DNA of 64,000 bases from Amycolatopsis sp. NBC_01480 (GTDB taxonomy: Bacteria; Actinomycetota; Actinomycetes; Mycobacteriales; Pseudonocardiaceae), in contig NZ_CP109442.1 in the NCBI RefSeq assembly GCF_036227205.1, positions 1,116,001-1,180,000 of the forward strand. Direction: 5' to 3'. Shown in pieces: positions 36,501 to 48,296 of this stretch. The translations under genes were made by a program, and so were the position numbers. How positions within the stretch are numbered: the first letter of the stretch is position 1; the number at the start of each line of letters is the position of its first letter. The notes beneath the pieces are model-generated. The model did no database searches. It worked only from the letters and a program-made list of their open reading frames with translations, and was not told the origin of the DNA.

Positions 36501-38002
36501 GCCTGGGCCTTCAGCGCGGCGGACCCATGGCCGGAGAACGGCATCGGCACGGGCAGGTCCGCGGGCCAGCTCGGTGCGGTGGGCTCGACAGTTCCGGTCT
36601 CCGTGGCGTCGGGCGAGGGGGCCTCTTCGACGATCACGTGCGCGTTGGTCCCGCTCACGCCGAACGACGAGATCCCGGCCCGGCGGGGACGGCCGTCCGC
36701 CGTCCACTCGCGCGAGGAGCGCAGCAGCTCGACATTGCCCGAAGCCCAGTCGACCTCGGTGGACGGCTCGGTGACATGCAGCGTTTCGGGCAGCAGCCCG
36801 TGGCGCAGGGCCATCACCATCTTGATCACGCCGCCGACGCCGGCCGCGGCCTGGGCGTGGCCGATGTTGGACTTGATCGAGCCCAGCCACAGCGGGGCGC
36901 CCGGGCGGTCCTGGCCGTAGGTCGCGAGCACGGCCTGGGCCTCGATCGGGTCGCCCAGGGTGGTGCCGGTGCCGTGGCCCTCGACCGCGTCCACATCGGA
37001 CGCCGAGAGCTGCGCGTTCGCCAGCGCCTGCCGGATCACGCGCTGCTGCGAGGGCCCGTTCGGCGCGGTCAGGCCGTTGGACGCGCCGTCGGAGTTCACC
37101 GCGGAGCCGCGGACGACCGCGAGGACCGGGTGGCCGTTGCGGCGGGCGTCGGAAAGCCGTTCGAGCAGCAGGGTGCCCGCGCCCTCGGCCCAGCCGGTGC
37201 CGTCGGCGCTGTCGGAGAAGGCCTTGCACCGGCCGTCGGCGGCCAGGCCGCGCTGGCGGCTGAACGCCAGGAACGGGCCGGGGCGCGACATCACCATGAC
37301 GCCGCCGGCCAGCGCCAGCGAGCAGTCCCGCTGCCGCAGCGACTGCACGGCCAGGTGCAGCGCGACCAGCGACGAAGAGCAGGCCGAGTCGATCGTGACG
37401 GCGGGGCCCTCCAGGCCCAGCGCGTAGGCGATCCGGCCGGAGATGACCGAGCCGGCGTTGCCGGTGCTCAGGTAGTCCTCGACCTCACCGGCGAGCACCG
37501 AGGGCGGCAGCTCGTCGTAGTAGTCCTGCCCGCCGCTGCCGATGAACACGCCGACCTGCTGCTTCGCCAGCGAGTGCGGGGCGATGCCACCGCGTTCGAT
37601 GGTCTCCCACGCCAGCTCCAGCACCAGGCGCTGCTGCGGGTCCATGGCCAGCGCCTCACGCGGCGAGATGCCGAAGAACGGCGCGTCGAACCGGCCCGCG
37701 TCGTGGACGAAACCGCCCTCGCTGACGTAACTCGTGCCGGGCGCGTCCGGGTCGGCGTCGAACAGCGTGTCCAGGTTCCAGCCGCGGTCGGCCGGGAAGC
37801 CGCCGATCGCGTCACGGCCCTGGGCCACCAGCTCCCAGAGGTCCTCGGGCGAGCGCACGTCCCCGGGGTACCGGCAGCCCATCGCGACGATCGCGATCGG
37901 CTCGGCCCCGGCGGCCTCGACCGCGCGCAGCCGCTCCCGGGTCTCCTGGAGGTTCGCGGTCACCCGCTTCAGGTAGTCGACCAGCTTGCTTTCGTCAGTC
38001 AT
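27521..38002 (-). CDS. Type I polyketide synthase, two modules (both KS-AT-DH-KR-ACP)
   Basis: 3493 residues from ATG 38002. An N-terminal docking coiled coil ([17 protein letters not shown]) is followed by module 1: KS with Cys in DSACSSS (~204), AT with GHSIG (~675) and HAFH (~770, malonyl-CoA), [13 protein letters not shown] (~973) and D in LDACTH (~1134), KR with GASGALG (~1367), LDD (~1455, B type) and Tyr (~1513), ACP GFDSL (~1677). Module 2: KS ~1743-2170 (Cys ~1900), AT GHSIG (~2346) and HAFH (~2441), [13 protein letters not shown] (~2639), KR LDD (~3149), ACP GFDSL (~3370; unusual SATGFRN after it). An acidic C-terminal docking region ends in [14 protein letters not shown]. There is no ER. 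Each module should add a malonyl unit and leave a trans double bond. An expanded KS-AT linker carries three operator-like repeats (36417-36492). Last PKS gene of the operon. Confidence 0.95.
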   Translation of the reverse strand: MTDESKLVDYLKRVTANLQETRERLRAVEAAGAEPIAIVAMGCRYPGDVRSPEDLWELVAQGRDAIGGFPADRGWNLDTLFDADPDAPGTSYVSEGGFVHDAGRFDAPFFGISPREALAMDPQQRLVLELAWETIERGGIAPHSLAKQQVGVFIGSGGQDYYDELPPSVLAGEVEDYLSTGNAGSVISGRIAYALGLEGPAVTIDSACSSSLVALHLAVQSLRQRDCSLALAGGVMVMSRPGPFLAFSRQRGLAADGRCKAFSDSADGTGWAEGAGTLLLERLSDARRNGHPVLAVVRGSAVNSDGASNGLTAPNGPSQQRVIRQALANAQLSASDVDAVEGHGTGTTLGDPIEAQAVLATYGQDRPGAPLWLGSIKSNIGHAQAAAGVGGVIKMVMALRHGLLPETLHVTEPSTEVDWASGNVELLRSSREWTADGRPRRAGISSFGVSGTNAHVIVEEAPSPDATETGTVEPTAPSWPADLPVPMPFSGHGSAALKAQAGRLASKMSAAEVASNMSAATGLASKMSALAQSPLDLGFSLATSRSPLSHRAVVLSDDPKAAVAALAAGETAPGLVTGTQVEGQTAFLFSGQGAQRPGMGAELAAAFPVFAEALDEVCAELDPHLDRPLKTVIDGKPRLINQTGYTQPALFAIEVALFRLLASWGIKPDFLLGHSIGELAAAHAAGVLSLADAAKLVAARAKLMQALPSGGAMVALQATEDEVSPVLTADVSIAAINGPDSVVLSGTEDAVAAVVAQFEGRKSSKLKVSHAFHSPLMEPMLAEFRAVAETLTYAQPVIPIVSTVGAEVDLATPGYWVDQVRAAVRFHDGITTLTAQGVGRFVEVGPDGVLSALVRQSTESAVVVPVLRKDRPEAPTALTALAELFVSGLVPDWAAVFAGRGAQRVDLPPYAFQRQRYWIDARANRDEMAAAGLTSAGHPLLGAAVALADTDGVVLTGRLSVETHAWLAGHRLGDVVTVPGTAFLELVVRAGDQVGAGRIEELTLGSPLVVPDRGGVQVQVTVGAAGDDGLRPVTVHSRLEDEAGEWTSHAAGTVGPQSQRGGSALTEWPPVGAEPVTIDGLYDDFADTGLSYGPLFRSLRAVWSRGREVFAEVALPEDSEAERFGLHPAALDACTHALRVAGGGDGGVGLVPFCWTGVELHATGASALRVRFVPTTDDGFEITLADATGAPVAAVAEAVFRPFTTPVDAGPPLYRVEWQRALVPEPMMNTVDTSNVEIFECTNESTEDTHSLTHRVLARLQDWLATGHADDARLVVVTRGAVSVGGADVTDLAASAAWGLVRSAQEENPDAFVLLDLDAESVAEAVVPQVLAAGEAQAAVRLGALLAPRLVRAAPETEPAYFCPHGTVLVTGASGALGGKLAWHLVTEHNVRRLLLLSRRGTPELTRLATEIGELGVAVEVAQCDVADRAALAAVLATIPAEHPLTAVVHAAGVLDDGVVTALTPERVDTVLRPKVDGALNLHELTRDTALSAFVLFSSVSGVLGAPGQGNYAAANAFLDALAAHRVAHGLPGLSLGWGLWGEVGGMGGTLSAEEVTRLASSGVVPLSTVEGLALFDRALVVRQATVVPAKLDLPTLRRLDRIPKILEELVGRAGRRVAAGAATATEDSFASRLLALPEADRGDAVLELVRGHAATVLGYRGAHEIEPSAQFQSLGFDSLTAIELRNGLTAATGQRLPATLIFDHPTPSALAGHLLSEVAGFTDVKDSLPASKVGKEALTEEPIAIVGMACRLPGGVSSPEQLWELVAEGRDAIGDFPADRGWDIDGLLDPSGRRPGTTYVARGGFVYDAGDFDPTFFGISPKEAPMIDPQQRLLLESCWEALERAGIDPASLKGSPTGVYAGVQYHDYVGANSAGSIVTGRVSYTLGLEGPAVSVDTACSSSLVAMHMAAQALRSGDCSLALAGGVTVMATPETFVEFSRQQGLAADGRCKVFSDDADGTTWSEGAGVVVLERLSDARRLGHPVLAVLKGSAVNQDGTSNGLTAPNGPAQQRVIRAALADAGLAPSDVDAVEAHGTGTKLGDPIEVQALLATYGKEAAVDRPLWIGSVKSNIGHTQAAAGAAGVIKMVMAMRQGELPATLHVGRPSTEIDWSSGAVRVLAEPVKWLPNGHTRRAGVSSFGVSGTNAHVILEEGDRREVTGGGVPEHDGPVAWPVSGRGAAALKAKAEQLMSYVDEEPDGSLADIGLSLATTRSAFDRRAVLIGSRSPQFVRGLAALVDEEETRGVVSGVATAGGRTAFLFAGQGSQRAGMGARLAEQFPVFATAYDEACAAVDHHLDRPISEIINGGEELGETRYTQPALFALEVALFRLARSWGVKPDVLAGHSIGEVAAAHCAGVLSLADAAKLVVARGALMQALPAGGAMVAIDATPEAVREAAGDTVDIAAVNGPSAVVISGAAEAVAAVAAKFERTKQLRVSHAFHSRLMDPMLAEFRAVAEGLSYAEPRIPVLSTVTGAPADLTSPEYWVGQVRAGVRFLDAVTRAAADGVTRFLELGPDTTLTAMADGCLDERPEGLVLASLLHKEQDEAVAALTGLAQLHVSGVDVDWAAVYEPTGARPVGLPTYPFQRSRYWMESTASAPGQEDHPLLGSVLDLADADGLLFTGRLSVGSHPWLADHVVGGSILFPGTGFVEMAIRAGDEAGCPRLEELTLEYPLVLPERSGVRVQFAVGAAAAGGERAFSVHSRPEGAAEGVPWTRHATGRLAKAGKAEKFDLTAWPPAGAEPVRLEGTYEELAADGLAYGEAFRGLVAAWKRDGEAFAEIQLPASVSDVDRYGIHPAVLDAALHTIGVSGAAGNEPALPFAWEGVRLHAVGATTLRVHVRPVGTGAVSLDIADGAGAPVASVGSLLLRPMSAVPQPVAAGGGDSLFRVAWEQTDLDAVAEVTDWTVVGADLFGLTDALGANASADFAGASGLLVLPAGGDDVHTELYRVLALLQGFLGRPDGSLLVVTRGAVAAEEGENPDPVGAAVAGLVRSAQAEHPGRIALVDLGPGTPTGRTLAAVSASDEPQVALRSGAVLVPRLARAADAAGQPVWDAEGTVLVTGATGALGRAVSRHLVTEHGVRHLLLASRRGADAPGAAELRDELAGLGADVTLAACDVADRDAATALLAQVSPDAPLRGVVHAAGVLDDGVLTSLTPERLDTVLRPKADAALTLHELTREADLTAFVLFSSAAGVLGAPGQGSYAAANAFLDALAVRRRAEGLAGSSLAWGLWADGMGEALEDADAHRIGETGITPLSTEDGLRLLDSATGSAEALLVPIALDTRVLAGTGEDDLPAVLRGLAGTPGRRAAQDTAEESESLAQKLAGLPVNKRVPTVLTLVRTHAAALLGHAGPEAVEPDRSFNEVGFDSLSATGFRNKLSLVTGLKLPVSLIFDYPTPRILAGHLAGELVGEETAEPAGTVTEQGVRDALAGLSLEQLRSAGLLDGLLELAGVRLPEDTGAEPEAVEAATIDDLDADALISMAIGGGDDD
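36417..36492. repeat. Three tandem operator-like repeats inside the PKS KS-AT linker
   Basis: Copies of gctgacatcttagatgcca at 36417-36435, 36447-36465 (one base different) and 36474-36492, with periods of 30 and 27 bases. Each contains TGACATCT-T-AGATGCCA, a 17-bp near-palindrome (7 of 8 arm positions). In the protein they encode repeated A-S-K/N-M-S-A units. Local base composition is clearly more AT-rich than the flanks. Confidence 0.75.
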
Positions 38003-38045
38003 CTTGGGAACCCTCTTGTCGCTCCGGTGGTCCTGCTGGGTGGAA

Positions 38046-38100
38046 TGCAGCGGATGACGCTTTCGCTTCGCTGAGTGCGGGGGAAGCGTCATCCGCTGCA
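38046..38100. terminator. Long hairpin between two PKS genes
   Basis: Perfect 17-bp stem tgcagcggatgacgctt (38046-38062) with its complement (38084-38100) around a 21-base loop. It lies between the stop at 38114 and the start at 38002 within the PKS operon, so it may attenuate the downstream gene or be an inserted dispersed repeat. Confidence 0.7.
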
Positions 38101-38113
38101 CCCGGCGCGGCGC

Positions 38114-41100
38114 TCAGGCGCCTAGCTCGTTGTCGATCAGGGCGAATAGTTCGTCGGTGGTGGCGGATTCGAGGGCGGCGCCGGCGCTGCCGCCGGCGAG
38201 CGTCTGGTGCAGCGTGGTGACCATCGCCTGCAGCCGGGCGACGATGCGGGACCGGTCGATCTCGGCCGCGTCCAGCCCGGCCGCGACGGCCTCCAGCCGG
38301 TCCAGCCCGACCTCCAGCGGAACCTCCACGACGCCCTCGCACAGCTGCGTCCACAGGTGCTCGGCCAGCGCCTGCGGGTTGACGTGGTCGAACGCGACGG
38401 TGGCCGGCAGCTTCAGCCCGGTCGTGGCGCCGAGCCGGTTGCGCAGGTCGACGGCCGTCACCGAGTCGAAGCCCAGCTCCTTGAACGCGCGGGCCGGCTC
38501 GACCGCCGAACCGGCGTCGTACCCGGCGACCACGGCGACCTGGCCGCGCACCAGCTCCAGCAGCGTCCGCTGCTGCTCGGCCGGGGTGAGCGAGGCCAGC
38601 TGTCCCTTGAGATCGCCGGTCGGCTCGGCCGGGCCGGCCTCGCCGGTGTCCGCGGCCACCTCGGGCAGCCCGCGCAGCAGCGGCCGCGGCCGGGCGAGCT
38701 GGTAAACGGGCGCGAACGCGGCCCAGTCGATGTCCGCGACCACCAGCTGGCTCTCGTCGTGGTCCAGCGCCTGGCCCAGCGCCTCGGCGGCGAGCCGCGG
38801 GTCCATCTCGGCCAACCCCATGCGGCGCAACAGATCGCTCGCCTCGGGATCGACCATGCCCCCGCCGCCCCAGGAACCCCAGGCGATCGAGGTCGCGGTC
38901 TTCCCGGCCGCACGACGGCGGCGGGCGAGCCCGTCGAGATAGGCGTTGCCCGCGGCGTACGCGGGCTGACCCGAGGTGCCCCACACGGCGGCGCCCGAGG
39001 ACATCAGCACAAACGCGTCCAGCTCGGTGTCGCCGAGCAGCTCGTCGAGCAGCGCGGCACCGGTGACCTTGGCGCGCGTGGCGGCGGCGAACTCGGCCGG
39101 GGTGACGTCGGCCAGCAGCGGCTCGCCGGTCAGCACTCCGGCCGCGTGCACGACGGCGGACGGCGGGTGCTCGGCCAGCAGGGCTTCGAGCGCCGTACGG
39201 TCCGAAACATCACAAGCCGCGACGGTGACCCGCGTGCCCGAAAGCTCTTCGACCAGTTCCCGCGCGCCAGGCGCGTCGAGCCCGCGGCGGCTGGTGAGCA
39301 CGAGGTGTCCGGCGCCGCGCCCGGCGAGCCAGCGGGCGATGTGCGCGCCGACCGCGCCGGTGCCGCCGGTGACCAGCACGGTGCCGCTCGGCTGCCACGG
39401 CTCGGCCGCGGTGCCGGCGAGCGGCGCCCGCACCATCCGCCGGGCGAACACGCCGGACGGCCGGAGCGCCACCTGGTCTTCACTGTCCACACCGGACACG
39501 ACGGCGGCCAGCCGGGCCGCGTCGTCGGCGCCGGTCACGTCGACCAGACCGCCCCAGGTGCCCGGCCGGTCGAGCCCGGCGACCGTGCCGAGTCCCCACA
39601 CCGCCGCGGCGGCCGGGTCGGCGTCGGAGAACGCGTCCACCGCGACGGCGCCGCGGGTGACGACCCAGGCCGGGGCGTCGACGGCGGCGTCCTGCAGGGC
39701 CTGCAGCAGCGTGATGGTCGCGGCCACCGGAGTGGTCAGCGCCGGGCCTTCCGGGTGCTCACGGGTGTCGAGCGCCAGCAGCGACAGCACGCCGTCGAAC
39801 GGCCGGAGCGCGGTTGCCTCCGCGACCGCCTCGGCCAGCTCGGCGCGTCCGGCGGGCGCGATGACTCGCACGACGTCACCCTGCTCGGCGAGCGCATCGG
39901 CCAGCTCGGCCGCCTCGGGCACCCCGGCCGGCAGGAGCACGAGCCACGCGCCCTTGAGCCCACCGGAGACACTTCCCAGCGGGGCCCACGAAACGCGGTA
40001 GCGCCAGGAGTCCACCGTGGACAGTTCGGTCCGGCGGCCGTGCCAAGCGGCCAGCGCCGGGACGACCTCGGCGAGCGGCGCGGCTTCGACGCCGAGCCGG
40101 GCCGCGAGCGCGTCGACATCGCCACCGGTGACGTCCGACCAGAACTCCTGATCGGCCACCGGAGCGACGGCCGGCGGCTCGGCGGCGGACTCCTCCTCGA
40201 GCCAGAAACGCTTGTGCTGGAACGGATAGGTCGGCAGATCGGCCAGCCGGCCGGCGGGCACCAGCGAGGTCCAGCCGACGGAGCCGCCGCGAACCGCGTA
40301 CTCGGCCATCGACGTGGCGAACCGGACCAGGCCGCCCTCGTCGCGGCGCAGGGTGCCGACGACGGCGCCGGCGTGCCCGGTCTCGTCCAGCGTCTCCTGG
40401 ATGCTCATCGCCAGCACCGGGTGCGGGCTGACCTCGATGAACCGGGCGTAGCCGGCCGCGGCGAGCTTCGCGACGACCGGGGCGAAGCTGACCGTCGTGC
40501 GCAGGTTGGTGAACCAGTAATGCGCGTCCACAGTGGATTCACCGACCGGCTCTTCGTTCACCGTCGAGGTCATCGCGACGGTGCCGAGACGGGGCTCGAT
40601 CGGGCCGAGGTCGGCCAGCAGCCGATCGGACAGGTGCTCGACGTGCGCGGAGTGCGAGGCGTAGTCCACCGGCACCCGCTTGGCGCGGAAGCCCTCCGCG
40701 ACCAGCTCGTCCCGCAGCTGGTCGAGCGCCTCGCCGTCACCGGACAGCACGGCCGAGGTCGCGCCGTTGTCGGCGGCCAGGGAGATCCGGCCGTCCCAGG
40801 CGGCCAGGCGGTCGCGCAGGTCGGCCGCGGACAGCCCGGCGGCGAGCATCCCGCCGCCCCGGCCGCCCAGCACGTCGCCGATCGCCTTGCTGCGCAGCGC
40901 GACCACCCGGGCACCGTCCTCAAGCGACAGTGCACCCGCGACACTCGCGGCGGCGATCTCGCCCTGCGAGTGGCCGATCACCATGTCCGGTTCGACGCCG
41001 TGCGCGCGCCACAGCGCGGCCAGCGAGACCATCACCGCCCACAGCATCGGCTGCACGACGTCCACCCGGTCGGCGGGCGGCGTGCCCGGCTCCCCGCGCA

Positions 41101-42892
41101 GCACGGCCAGCACCGACCAGTCCACGAACTTCCGCAGCGCCGCGTCGCATTCGGCCAGCCGCTCGGCGAACACCGGCGACTGCCCGAGCAGCTCGATCGC
41201 CATGCCGGTCCACTGCGAGCCCTGGCCCGGGAACACGAACACGGTCTTGCCGCGCACGTCGGCGGTGCCGGTGACCACGTCGGGCCGCGACCCGCCGGCG
41301 GCCAGCGCGCGCAGGGCTTCGGCAGCCTGCGCGCTGTCTTCGGCGAGCACCACGGCGCGGTGGTCGAAGGACGCGCGCCCCGCGGCCAGCGTGTACGCGA
41401 CGTCGTCGAGAGAACCGCTGACCTGCTTGGGAAGCTCAGTGGAAAGCTGCCCGGCGGCCTCGGCCAGCGCGGCCGGGGTCTTCGCCGAGAGCACCAGCGG
41501 GGACACGACGGACGACGGGCGCTCGTCGATCTCGCTGTCGGTCGCCTGCTCCAGGATGACGTGCGAGTTGGTGCCGCTGACCCCGAACGACGACACCGCG
41601 GCCCGGCGGGCCCGGCCCACCTCCGGCCACTCGCGCGGCTCGGTGAGCAGCTCGACCGCGCCCGCGGTCCAGTCGACGTGGGTCGAGGGCGTGCCGACGT
41701 GCAACGTGCGCGGCAGCCGGCCGTGCCGCAGCGCCTGCACCATCTTGATCACCCCGGCGACCCCGGCGGCGGCCTGCGGGTGCCCCATGTTCGACTTGAT
41801 CGAGCCGAGCAACAGCGGCTCGCCCGTGGTGCGCCGGCCGTAGGTCTCCATCAGCGACTGGGCCTCGATCGGGTCGCCGAGCGCGGTGCCGGTGCCGTGC
41901 GCCTCCACAGCGTCCACATCGGACAGTGACAGGCCGGCGTCGGCCAGCGCCGCCTCGATCACGCGGACCTGCGAGGGCCCGTTCGGGGCGGAGAAGCCGT
42001 TGCTGGCGCCGTCCTGGTTCACCGCGGAGCCACGCAGCAGCGCGAGGATCCGGTGCCCGTTGCGCCGGGCGTCGGAAAGGCGCTCCAGCACGAGGACGCC
42101 GACGCCCTCGGCCCACGACGTGCCGTCCGCGTCGTCGGAGAACGACCGGCTGCGCCCGTCGGCCGCGAGCCCGCGGCGGCTGCAGAAGTCGACGAACATC
42201 TCGGGGGTGCCCATCACGGCGACGCCACTCGCCAGCGCGAGCGTGCAGTCGCCGCGACGCAGGGCCTGCGCCGCCAGGTGCAGCGCGACCAGCGAGGACG
42301 AGCACGCGGTGTCGACCGACACGGACGGGCCCTCGAGCCCGAGCGTGTAGGAGACCTGGCCGGAGACCAGGCTGCCGTCCGGGCTGCCACCGCTGTAGTC
42401 GTGGTACATCACGCCGGCGTAGACGCCCGTCGGACTGCCCTTGAGCCCGTGCGGGTCGAGCCCGGCGCGCTCGAACGCCTCCCAGGAGGCCTCCAGCAGG
42501 ATGCGCTGCTGCGGGTCGGCGCGGCGCGCGTCACGCGGGCTGATGCCGAAGAAATCGGCGTCGAAATCCGGTGCGTCGTAAAGGAACCCACCGTGCCGCG
42601 TGTAGGTCTTGCCGGGGCGCTCGGGGGTCGGGTCGTACACGCCCTCGACGTCCCAGCCCCGGTCGGCGGGGAACTCCCCGATCACGTCGCGGCCCTCGTC
42701 GACCAGGTCCCACAGGTCGTCCGGCGTGCGCACGCCCCCGGGGTACCGGCAGCTCATCCCGATGATCGCGATGGGCTCGGTGTCCCTGGCCTCCAGCTCG
42801 TGCACCCGCCGGCGGGCCTGCTTCAGGTCGGCCGTCGCGCGCTTGAGGTAGTCGCGGAGCTTGTCCTCGTTCCCCATGGGTTGCCCGTTCAT
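38114..42892 (-). CDS. Type I polyketide synthase, one module (KS-AT(methylmalonyl)-KR-ACP)
   Basis: 1592 residues. N-terminal docking helix ([22 protein letters not shown]). KS with DTACSSS (~196) and EAHGTGT. AT with GHSQG (~641) and YASH (~744), diagnostic for methylmalonyl-CoA. No DH. KR structural subdomain from ~1000, Rossmann GGTGAVG (~1174). The LDD motif is absent ([10 protein letters not shown]) and Trp stands eight residues before the catalytic Tyr (~1305), with Gln rather than His at -3, so A1-type KR giving an L-hydroxyl with unepimerised methyl. ACP GFDSV (~1474). The C-terminal docking region ends [14 protein letters not shown]. The ATG overlaps the previous stop (ATGA); ATG 42877 is an alternative. 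Confidence 0.95.
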   Translation of the reverse strand: MNGQPMGNEDKLRDYLKRATADLKQARRRVHELEARDTEPIAIIGMSCRYPGGVRTPDDLWDLVDEGRDVIGEFPADRGWDVEGVYDPTPERPGKTYTRHGGFLYDAPDFDADFFGISPRDARRADPQQRILLEASWEAFERAGLDPHGLKGSPTGVYAGVMYHDYSGGSPDGSLVSGQVSYTLGLEGPSVSVDTACSSSLVALHLAAQALRRGDCTLALASGVAVMGTPEMFVDFCSRRGLAADGRSRSFSDDADGTSWAEGVGVLVLERLSDARRNGHRILALLRGSAVNQDGASNGFSAPNGPSQVRVIEAALADAGLSLSDVDAVEAHGTGTALGDPIEAQSLMETYGRRTTGEPLLLGSIKSNMGHPQAAAGVAGVIKMVQALRHGRLPRTLHVGTPSTHVDWTAGAVELLTEPREWPEVGRARRAAVSSFGVSGTNSHVILEQATDSEIDERPSSVVSPLVLSAKTPAALAEAAGQLSTELPKQVSGSLDDVAYTLAAGRASFDHRAVVLAEDSAQAAEALRALAAGGSRPDVVTGTADVRGKTVFVFPGQGSQWTGMAIELLGQSPVFAERLAECDAALRKFVDWSVLAVLRGEPGTPPADRVDVVQPMLWAVMVSLAALWRAHGVEPDMVIGHSQGEIAAASVAGALSLEDGARVVALRSKAIGDVLGGRGGGMLAAGLSAADLRDRLAAWDGRISLAADNGATSAVLSGDGEALDQLRDELVAEGFRAKRVPVDYASHSAHVEHLSDRLLADLGPIEPRLGTVAMTSTVNEEPVGESTVDAHYWFTNLRTTVSFAPVVAKLAAAGYARFIEVSPHPVLAMSIQETLDETGHAGAVVGTLRRDEGGLVRFATSMAEYAVRGGSVGWTSLVPAGRLADLPTYPFQHKRFWLEEESAAEPPAVAPVADQEFWSDVTGGDVDALAARLGVEAAPLAEVVPALAAWHGRRTELSTVDSWRYRVSWAPLGSVSGGLKGAWLVLLPAGVPEAAELADALAEQGDVVRVIAPAGRAELAEAVAEATALRPFDGVLSLLALDTREHPEGPALTTPVAATITLLQALQDAAVDAPAWVVTRGAVAVDAFSDADPAAAAVWGLGTVAGLDRPGTWGGLVDVTGADDAARLAAVVSGVDSEDQVALRPSGVFARRMVRAPLAGTAAEPWQPSGTVLVTGGTGAVGAHIARWLAGRGAGHLVLTSRRGLDAPGARELVEELSGTRVTVAACDVSDRTALEALLAEHPPSAVVHAAGVLTGEPLLADVTPAEFAAATRAKVTGAALLDELLGDTELDAFVLMSSGAAVWGTSGQPAYAAGNAYLDGLARRRRAAGKTATSIAWGSWGGGGMVDPEASDLLRRMGLAEMDPRLAAEALGQALDHDESQLVVADIDWAAFAPVYQLARPRPLLRGLPEVAADTGEAGPAEPTGDLKGQLASLTPAEQQRTLLELVRGQVAVVAGYDAGSAVEPARAFKELGFDSVTAVDLRNRLGATTGLKLPATVAFDHVNPQALAEHLWTQLCEGVVEVPLEVGLDRLEAVAAGLDAAEIDRSRIVARLQAMVTTLHQTLAGGSAGAALESATTDELFALIDNELGA

Positions 42893-45800
42893 GAGATGCC
42901 CAATTCGTCGTCCAGCACGGCAAAAAGCTCGTCATCGGTGGCACCGCCGAGGTCTTCGGCAGCGCCTTCGGCAGCAGCGTCGTGTGCGTCGGCCCACTTG
43001 CGGACCAGTGCGTCGAGCCGGGCGGTGACCTTCGCGGTCGACCCGTTGAGCGAACCGGCGGCGCCGCCGAGCAGCGCTTCGAGCCGGTCGATCTCGGCGA
43101 GCAGCGGGTCCGCCGCGCCGCGCGCCGGGCCGAGCAGCTCGTGCAGCCGCCGCGCGAGGCGGGACGGCGTCGGGTGGTCGAAGACGATCGTCGCGGTCAG
43201 CTTCAGCCCGGTCAGGGCTCCCAGCTGGTTGCGCAGCTCCACCGAGGTCAGCGAGTCGAAACCCATCTCCTGGAACGCGCGGTCCGGCTCGACCGACGCC
43301 GCGGAGCCGAACCCGAGCACGGCCGCGACCTGATCCGCGACCACGCTCAGCAGGAACGCCTCCCGTTCGGCCTCCGGCAGCTTGCCCAGGCGAGTGGCGA
43401 CCGAGCCGCCCGGGCGGGCCGCGCGTCGAGGCGCCGCCGGGCGGACCAGGCCGCGCAACGTCGGCGGCAGCGCATCCGTGCGGGCGCGCAACGCCGCGAA
43501 GTCGAGCTTTACCGGCGCCAGCACCGGTTCCCCGGCGACGAGGCAGGCGTCGAGCAGAGCCAGCGCGTCGGCCGTCGCCATCGGCGGGGTGCCGAGACGG
43601 CGCAGCCGGCGGAAGTCGGCCTCGTCGAGTTCGCCGGCCATGCCCCCGTCTTCGGCCCAGGCGCCCCAGTCCAGCGACACCGCGGCCTGGCCCTGGGCGC
43701 GACGGTGATGAGCCAGCTCGTCGAGGAACGCGTTCGCGGCGGCGTACCCGGACTGCCCGGCGGCCAGCACCGTGCTCGCCGCGGAGGAGAACAGCACAAA
43801 GGCGTCCAGGTCGCGGGTCAGCTCGTGCAGGTGCCAGGCGCCGTCGACCTTCGGGGCGAACACGCGGTCCAGCTCTTCGGCGGTGAGCGCCTCGACGCGC
43901 CCCGCGGCCGGAACCCCGGCTGCGTGCAGGACTGCGGTCAGCGGGGCGTTCGCGGGAACGCCGTCGAGCAGGCTCGCGACGGACGCGGCATCGGTGACGT
44001 CACAGCTCGCGATGGCGACCTCGGCCCCCAGCGCCGTCAGCTCCTCGCTCAGCTCGGCCGCCCCCGGCGCCCCAGCGCCACGACGGCTGGTGAGCAGCAG
44101 GCGGCGGACGCCGTGCCGGGTCAGCAGGTGCTTCGCGACCACCGCACCGAGACCGCCGGTGCCGCCGGTGATCAGCACGGTGCCGTCGGGATTCCAGCCC
44201 AGCTCGCCCGGCTGGGCGGCCGCGGCGGCGAGCCGGGGCACCAGGACCCGGCCGTCGCGCACCGCCGACTCGGGCTCCCCGGTGGCCAGTGCCGCTTCGA
44301 AGTCCGCACCGTCGATCAGCACGAACCGGCCGGGGTTCTCGGCCTCGGCCGCGCGGACCAGGCCCCACACCGGGGCGATCGCCGGGTCGACGTCCTCACC
44401 GGCCACCGAGACCGCGCCGCGTGTGACGACCGCCAGGCGCGCTTCGCCCTCCTCGGCGAGATGCTGCTGAATCGCGGCCAGCACCGACTCGGCGGCCTTG
44501 CGCGCGGCAACCGGCACCGGCCCGTCCGGAGTGGACACTTCGAAGACTTTGGCGGCCGCGGGATTTCCGGCCTCGGCAGCGGGCTCCCACCTCAAGTGGA
44601 AGAGCGAAGTCGGCGCCAGCTTGTCGAGTGAGACCGGGCGGGCGGCCAGCGACTCGACCGACAGCACCGGGCCGCCGGTGGCGTCGGCGATCTGCAGCGT
44701 GATCGTGTCGGCCCCGGTCGGCGACACCCGCACCCGCAACGCCGAAGCGCCCGTCGAATGCAGCGTCGTGCCGCTGAAGGCGAACGGCAGCATCGGCCGG
44801 GCCTCACCGTCCCGCGGCGCCGGGCCGAGCAGCTGCGCGTGCATCGCGGCGTCGAGCAACGCCGGGTGCAGGCCGTAGTCGCGGGCCTCGGCGCCCTCGG
44901 GCAGGGCGACTTCGGCGTACACGTCATCGCCGTCGCGCCACATCGCGCGCAGGCCCCGGAAGGCCGCGCCGTAGTCGTATCCCAGCTCGGCGAGCACCGA
45001 GTACGGGTCGGCCAGCTCCACCTCGACGGCGCCGGCGGGCGGCCACTCGGTGAGGTCGAACGACGGCGTCACGGCCTCGTTGCTCACGAACCCGGTGGCG
45101 TGCCGGGTCCAGGCGTCCTCGCCGTCGGGTCGCGAATGGACAGTGACGCGCCGGCGTCCGGTGTCCTCGGCAGCTTCCACAGTGACCTGAAGCGCCGCGC
45201 CCGCGCCCTCGGCGAGAGTCAGCGGCGCCTCCATCGTCAGCTCTTCGAGGCGCGTGCAGCCGACCTCGTCCGCCGCGCGGTGGGCCAGCTCGACAAACGC
45301 GGTGCCGGGCAACAGGATCGTGCCGAGCACTACGTGATCGGCCACCCACGGCACGGTTTCCGCGGACAGCCGCCCGGTCAGCACCACGGCGCCGGTGTCG
45401 GGCACGCGGACGACGGCACTGAGCATCGGGTGCCCGGCGGGCAGCTGGCCGTGGTCACCGGCGTCCCCGGTCACGCTCGTGACCGGCAGCCAGTAGCGGG
45501 TGCGCCGGAAGGCGTAGGCCGGCACTTCGACACGGCGGGCACCGGCGTAAAAAGCGCTCCAGTCCACCGGAATCCCACGGGTGTGCAGGGTCGCGAGCGC
45601 GGTGACCACGGTGCGGGCCTCGTCCCGGTCGGCGCGCTGGGCCGGGACGAAGGCCAGTGCCTCGTCGTCCAGCGCGGTCCGGCCGGCGGCGGTGAGCACG
45701 GCGCCGGGCCCGACCTCGAGGAAGGTCTCGACCCCCTCGCCGGCCAGCGTGCACAGGCCGTCGTGGAACCGGACCGCCCCGCGGACCTGGTCCACCCAGT

Positions 45801-48117
45801 ACTCCGGCGTGTTCAGATCCGCCCCGGCGCCAACCGTCGAGACGATCGGGATCACCGGCTTCGCGTAGCCGAGTTTCCGCGCCACCGCGCCGAACTCGGC
45901 CAGCATCGGCTCCATCAGCGGCGAGTGGAACGCGTGCGAGACCTTCAGCTTCGAAGACTTGCGACCCTCGAATCGCGCCACCACGGCGGCGACGGCGTCT
46001 TCGGCGCCGGAGAGCACAATGGACCCCGGGCCGTTGATCGCCGCGATGCTCACCTCGGCGGTCAGCAACGGCGTCACCTCGGCCTCGGTCGCCTGCAGCG
46101 CGACCATCGCGCCACCAGGCGAGAGCGCCTGCATCAGCTTCGCCCTGGCGGCCACGAGAGTGCAAGCGTCGTCGAGCGAGAACACCCCGGCCACGTGCGC
46201 GGCCGCCAGCTCACCGATCGAGTGCCCCAGCAGGAAGTCGGGCCTGACGCCCCACGACTCGAGGAGTCGGAAGAGGGCGACTTCGACGGCGAACAACGCG
46301 GGCTGGGTGAAACCGGTCTGCCGCAGGGCTTTGCCGTCTTCAAGAACCGTCCGCAGTGGACGGTCCAAGTGCGGGTCCAGCCCGGCGCAGACGGCGTCCA
46401 GCGCCTGCGCGAAGACGGGGTACTTCGCGGCGAGCACCGTGCCCATTCCGGCGCGCTGGGCGCCCTGGCCGGTGAAGAGGAAGGCCGTCCGGCCGGAGCG
46501 ACGCCGGTCGCGGACCACACCGGGCGCGTCGGCGCCGGCGGCGAGCGCGGTCAGCCCGGCGAGCAGCTCTTCCCGATCGGCGCCGGTGACCACCGCCCGG
46601 TGGTCCAGCGCCGAACGGGTGGTGGCGAGGGAGAAACCGATGTCCGCCAACGAGTCCGCGGGGTGCGCGGCGAGCCGCTCGGCCTGCGCGGCCAGGGCGT
46701 CGGCGGAGTCCGCGGACAGCGGCCAGGCCGCCACCGGCACCTCGGCCGGCGCCGTCACCTCCGGCGAAACCGGCTCGGCCTGCTCGATGATCACGTGGGC
46801 GTTGGTCCCGCTGATCCCGAACGACGACACCGCGCCCCGCCGGGGACGGCCCGTCTCGGGCCATTCCCGGGCCTCGGTCAGCAGCTCGACGGCGCCGGCG
46901 GACCAATCGACGTGCGGCGAGGGCGCGTCCACGTGCAGCGTTTTCGGCAGCACGCCGTGGCGGAGCGCCTGCACGACCTTGATCACCCCGCCGACCCCGG
47001 CGGCCGCCTGGGTGTGGCCGAGGTTGGACTTGAGCGAGCCGAGCCGCAGCGGCTCACCAGGCCGGTCCTGCCCGTAGGTCGCCAGCAGGGCCTGGGCCTC
47101 GATCGGGTCGCCGAGTTTCGTGCCGGTGCCGTGGCCTTCGACCAGGTCGACGTCGGCGGTGCTCAGGCCCGCGGACGCCAGCGCCCGGCGGATCACCCGC
47201 TGCTGCGCGGGTCCATTGGGGACAGTCAGGCCGCTGGACGCGCCGTCGGAGTTCACCGCGCTGCCGCGCACGACCGCGAGCACCTCGTGGCCCAGCCGCC
47301 GGGCGTCGGAAAGGCGCTCGACCACCAGCACGCCGACGCCCTCACCCCAGCCGGTGCCGTCGGCACCGGCCGCGAAAGCCTTGCAGCGGCCGTCGTCGGA
47401 CAGGCCGCGCTGTTCGCTGAAGTAGACGAAGGTCTCGGGTGTCGCCATCACCGTCACGCCGCCGACCAGCGCCATCGAGCAGTCGCCGCGGCGCAGCGCC
47501 TGCGCGGCCCAGTGCAGCGCGACGAGTGAGGACGAGCAGGCGGTGTCCACCGAAACCGCGGGGCCCTCGAGCCCCAACGCGTACGCGACGCGGCCGGAGA
47601 CGACGCTGCCGGCGGCGGCGTGGCCGAGGTAATCGTGGTACATCACGCCGGCGAACACCCCGGTGCTGCTGCCGCGCAACGTCTCGGGCACGATGCCGGC
47701 GCGCTCCAGCGCGGTCCAGGACGTCTGGAGCAGCAGCCGCTGCTGGGCGTCCATCGCGAGCGCCTCGCGCGGCGAGATGCCGAAGAACTCCGGGTCGAAT
47801 TCCGCGGCGTCGTAGAGGAAACCGCCCTCACGGGTGTTCGTGGTGCCGGGCCGTTCCAGCGACGGGTCGTACAACGCGCCGAGCGGCCAGCCGCGGTCGG
47901 CCGGGAAGCCGCCGATCGCGTCGGTGCCGGTGGCGACCAGCTCCCAGAGGTCCTCGGGCGAGTCCACCCCGCCGGGGTACCGGCAGGCCATGCCGACGAT
48001 CGCGATCGGCTCGGCCTCGCGCTGCCTGGTCTCCTGCAGGGCCAGCTTGGCCTCCCGCAGGTCCGCGGTCGCGCGCTTGAGATAGTCGAGCAGTTTGCGC
48101 TCGTTTTCGGCACTCAC
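42889..48117 (-). CDS. Type I polyketide synthase, one module (KS-AT(malonyl)-DH-KR-ACP)
   Basis: 1742 residues. N-terminal docking helix ([20 protein letters not shown]). KS Cys in DTACSSS (~191). AT GHSIG (~634) and HAFH (~730), malonyl-Co[14 protein letters not shown] (~927) and D in LLDAAMH (~1086). KR Rossmann GGTGGLG (~1316) and Tyr in GQSGYAAAN (~1457), but neither LDD (it reads AGVPAAGRV) nor the A-type Trp (Val there), so stereotype is unclear. ACP GFDSL (~1619). C-terminal docking ends [13 protein letters not shown], like the next protein, whose gene overlaps by four bases. First gene of the three-gene PKS operon; 48118-48296 has no gene and probably holds its promoter. Confidence 0.95.
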   Translation of the reverse strand: MSAENERKLLDYLKRATADLREAKLALQETRQREAEPIAIVGMACRYPGGVDSPEDLWELVATGTDAIGGFPADRGWPLGALYDPSLERPGTTNTREGGFLYDAAEFDPEFFGISPREALAMDAQQRLLLQTSWTALERAGIVPETLRGSSTGVFAGVMYHDYLGHAAAGSVVSGRVAYALGLEGPAVSVDTACSSSLVALHWAAQALRRGDCSMALVGGVTVMATPETFVYFSEQRGLSDDGRCKAFAAGADGTGWGEGVGVLVVERLSDARRLGHEVLAVVRGSAVNSDGASSGLTVPNGPAQQRVIRRALASAGLSTADVDLVEGHGTGTKLGDPIEAQALLATYGQDRPGEPLRLGSLKSNLGHTQAAAGVGGVIKVVQALRHGVLPKTLHVDAPSPHVDWSAGAVELLTEAREWPETGRPRRGAVSSFGISGTNAHVIIEQAEPVSPEVTAPAEVPVAAWPLSADSADALAAQAERLAAHPADSLADIGFSLATTRSALDHRAVVTGADREELLAGLTALAAGADAPGVVRDRRRSGRTAFLFTGQGAQRAGMGTVLAAKYPVFAQALDAVCAGLDPHLDRPLRTVLEDGKALRQTGFTQPALFAVEVALFRLLESWGVRPDFLLGHSIGELAAAHVAGVFSLDDACTLVAARAKLMQALSPGGAMVALQATEAEVTPLLTAEVSIAAINGPGSIVLSGAEDAVAAVVARFEGRKSSKLKVSHAFHSPLMEPMLAEFGAVARKLGYAKPVIPIVSTVGAGADLNTPEYWVDQVRGAVRFHDGLCTLAGEGVETFLEVGPGAVLTAAGRTALDDEALAFVPAQRADRDEARTVVTALATLHTRGIPVDWSAFYAGARRVEVPAYAFRRTRYWLPVTSVTGDAGDHGQLPAGHPMLSAVVRVPDTGAVVLTGRLSAETVPWVADHVVLGTILLPGTAFVELAHRAADEVGCTRLEELTMEAPLTLAEGAGAALQVTVEAAEDTGRRRVTVHSRPDGEDAWTRHATGFVSNEAVTPSFDLTEWPPAGAVEVELADPYSVLAELGYDYGAAFRGLRAMWRDGDDVYAEVALPEGAEARDYGLHPALLDAAMHAQLLGPAPRDGEARPMLPFAFSGTTLHSTGASALRVRVSPTGADTITLQIADATGGPVLSVESLAARPVSLDKLAPTSLFHLRWEPAAEAGNPAAAKVFEVSTPDGPVPVAARKAAESVLAAIQQHLAEEGEARLAVVTRGAVSVAGEDVDPAIAPVWGLVRAAEAENPGRFVLIDGADFEAALATGEPESAVRDGRVLVPRLAAAAAQPGELGWNPDGTVLITGGTGGLGAVVAKHLLTRHGVRRLLLTSRRGAGAPGAAELSEELTALGAEVAIASCDVTDAASVASLLDGVPANAPLTAVLHAAGVPAAGRVEALTAEELDRVFAPKVDGAWHLHELTRDLDAFVLFSSAASTVLAAGQSGYAAANAFLDELAHHRRAQGQAAVSLDWGAWAEDGGMAGELDEADFRRLRRLGTPPMATADALALLDACLVAGEPVLAPVKLDFAALRARTDALPPTLRGLVRPAAPRRAARPGGSVATRLGKLPEAEREAFLLSVVADQVAAVLGFGSAASVEPDRAFQEMGFDSLTSVELRNQLGALTGLKLTATIVFDHPTPSRLARRLHELLGPARGAADPLLAEIDRLEALLGGAAGSLNGSTAKVTARLDALVRKWADAHDAAAEGAAEDLGGATDDELFAVLDDELGIS

Positions 48118-48296
48118 GCCATTACCCCCATTCCGGCGGATCGCCGATCAATGGCGGTACGGAAAACGCCGCAGGAGCAGAAATCGATACTCACGTAATC
48201 GACCACCTAACCGCGAGACCTCGTGAACGGCTACCGCGCCACGTCGAAAACGCTACCGAGGTCCTTTTGGCGGCCCCACCCCTAACGGCCCCACAA

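Noticed and set aside
48118..48296. ARE-like or SARP-binding heptamer repeats upstream of the first PKS gene
   Set aside because: I looked for ACCNACCNNCCGGTTT and for spaced heptamers and saw none. The gap probably holds a promoter, but no site can be defended.
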